From contig NZ_JBBHER010000009.1 of the NCBI RefSeq assembly GCF_037646705.1, positions 62,001 to 126,000 on the forward strand: a DNA stretch of 64,000 bases, written 5' to 3'. Source of the DNA: Pikeienuella litoralis. GTDB lineage: Bacteria > Pseudomonadota > Alphaproteobacteria > Rhodobacterales > Rhodobacteraceae. Numbering within the stretch: position 1 is the first letter of the stretch; the number at the start of each line of letters is the position of its first letter. This document shows positions 63,288-64,000 of the stretch, piece by piece. The translations under genes were made by a program, and so were the position numbers. The notes beneath the pieces are model-generated. The model saw nothing but the letters and a program-made list of their open reading frames with translations. It was not told where the DNA came from and ran no database searches.

Positions 63288-64000
63288 TCATCCGCGCCGC
63301 GGCGCGGCGCGGCGGCCGCCTTCGCCGTCGCGGTCGCGGCGGGTGCGATTGCGCGGGTTCTCCTCGAACAACTCGGCGAGTTGCTCGGTCATCGCGCCGG
63401 CCAGCTGTTCGACATCGGTGATCGTCACCGCGCGCTGATAATAGCGCGTCACGTCATGACCGATGCCGATCGCGAGCAACTCCACCGCCTTGCGCCGCTC
63501 GATCATCGCGATCACGTCGCGAAGGTGGCGCTCGAGATAGTTGGAGGGGTTCACGCTGAGCGTCGAATCGTCCACCGGCGCGCCATCCGAGATCACCATC
63601 ATGATCCGCCGCTGCTCCGGCCGCGCGAGAAGCCGGCGATGCGCCCATTCCAGCGCCTCGCCGTCGATATTCTCCTTCAGCAGCCCTTCGCGCATCATCA
63701 GCCCGAGATTGTTGCGCGCGCGCCGCCATGGCGCGTCGGCGGACTTGAAGATGATATGGCGGAGATCGTTCAGCCGGCCCGGCGAGGCGGGGCGCCCGGC
63801 CTTCAGCCAATCCTCGCGCGCCTGACCGCCCTTCCAGGCGCGGGTGGTGAAGCCGAGGATCTCCACCTTCACCTGGCAGCGCTCCAGCGTCCGCGCCAGC
63901 ACATCGGCGGAAATCGCGGCGATGGAGATCGGCCGGCCCCGCATCGAGCCGGAATTGTCGATCAGCAGCGTGACGACCGTGTCCTTGAACTCGGTCTCCG
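63288..64000 (-). CDS. cobT: Cobaltochelatase subunit CobT, C-terminal part (5' end off window)
   Basis: The leftward frame is open to the right edge, giving about 236 residues of the C-terminal von Willebrand A domain of CobT. The MIDAS motif DNSGSMRG lies at the edge of the fragment, and SDGAPVDDST and the EILGFTTRAWKGG segment are CobT-specific. With CobN and CobS, CobT inserts cobalt into hydrogenobyrinate a,c-diamide in the aerobic cobalamin pathway. The tail is Arg-rich (NRTRRDRDGEGGRR). CobS would be expected upstream, off the window. Confidence 0.93.
   Translation of the reverse strand, partial: ETEFKDTVVTLLIDNSGSMRGRPISIAAISADVLARTLERCQVKVEILGFTTRAWKGGQAREDWLKAGRPASPGRLNDLRHIIFKSADAPWRRARNNLGLMMREGLLKENIDGEALEWAHRRLLARPEQRRIMMVISDGAPVDDSTLSVNPSNYLERHLRDVIAMIERRKAVELLAIGIGHDVTRYYQRAVTITDVEQLAGAMTEQLAELFEENPRNRTRRDRDGEGGRRAAPRRG

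Overview
This window reads as a chromosomal segment of a high-GC alphaproteobacterium, most likely order Rhodobacterales or a close relative (inference). The evidence is strong G/C bias at third codon positions in almost every gene, three secreted proteins ending in VPLPA/PEP-CTERM-type sorting tails, a MucR/Ros-family regulator, a CobT cobaltochelatase subunit, an Ehu-type compatible-solute importer, and many ABC importers for peptides and small organic nitrogen compounds. I see no rRNA, tRNA, CRISPR array, integrase, transposase or phage gene. Both edges cut genes: clpB on the left and cobT on the right.

Layout. 1-4.3 kb: the C-terminal part of clpB, a lower-GC HEPN-like gene, a 33-residue Cys/Lys-rich protein with its own promoter and terminator, and a CTERM-type secreted protein. 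4.3-9 kb: a family 2 glycosyltransferase, an arsR-acr3 arsenic operon, tspO, and a cytochrome c fused to a Vgb-like propeller. 9-12.3 kb: ehuBCDA. 12.4-15.5 kb: a split acyl-CoA dehydrogenase plus a crotonase. 15.5-18.4 kb: a malate/lactate-type dehydrogenase and an AidB-like flavoprotein. 18.5-22.5 kb: an OmpR-type two-component system, a DUF3096 mini-protein and a DegP-like protease. 22.6-26.3 kb: serine dehydratase and two tandem VPLPA-CTERM paralogues. 26.3-27.7 kb: a gene-free stretch with a tandem repeat of about 190 bp. 27.7-35.4 kb: a PcaB-like lyase, an M19 dipeptidase with a flavin reductase, a GNAT protein, mucR, miaB and a ThDP enzyme. 35.3-40.3 kb: a surface-glycan group (glycosyltransferase, unknown protein, HAD-domain protein, sulfotransferase). 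40.3-43 kb: copA behind a CueR-type promoter. 43-46.8 kb: a Tat-exported binding protein, ABC ATPase, permease and acetamidase/formamidase. 47-55.4 kb: a Dpp-type peptide importer with a CocE-type hydrolase and a divergent LysR regulator. 55.6-61.4 kb: a GNAT protein behind a PhaR-like box and a second Dpp-type importer with fused ATPases. 61.7-64 kb: a second sulfotransferase, riboflavin synthase and cobT.

How it works together. The dominant theme is uptake and breakdown of organic nitrogen and carbon: an ectoine-type solute, peptides through two systems with an M19 dipeptidase and a CocE hydrolase, amides, serine, acyl-CoAs and possibly a protocatechuate-branch aromatic. A second theme is the cell surface: CTERM-sorted proteins, glycosyltransferases and two sulfotransferases. 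A third is metal and envelope stress (ArsR/Acr3, CopA, two-component system with DegP, ClpB). Three of the four solute-binding-protein genes are separated from their permease genes by a strong hairpin, suggesting a shared way of making more binding protein than permease.

Most unusual items: the 33-residue protein unit, the tandem repeat block, the tandem VPLPA-CTERM pair with a glycine-rich insertion in one copy, the cytochrome c-propeller fusion, and the crotonase lacking both catalytic glutamates. I found no clear multi-gene system of a wholly new kind.
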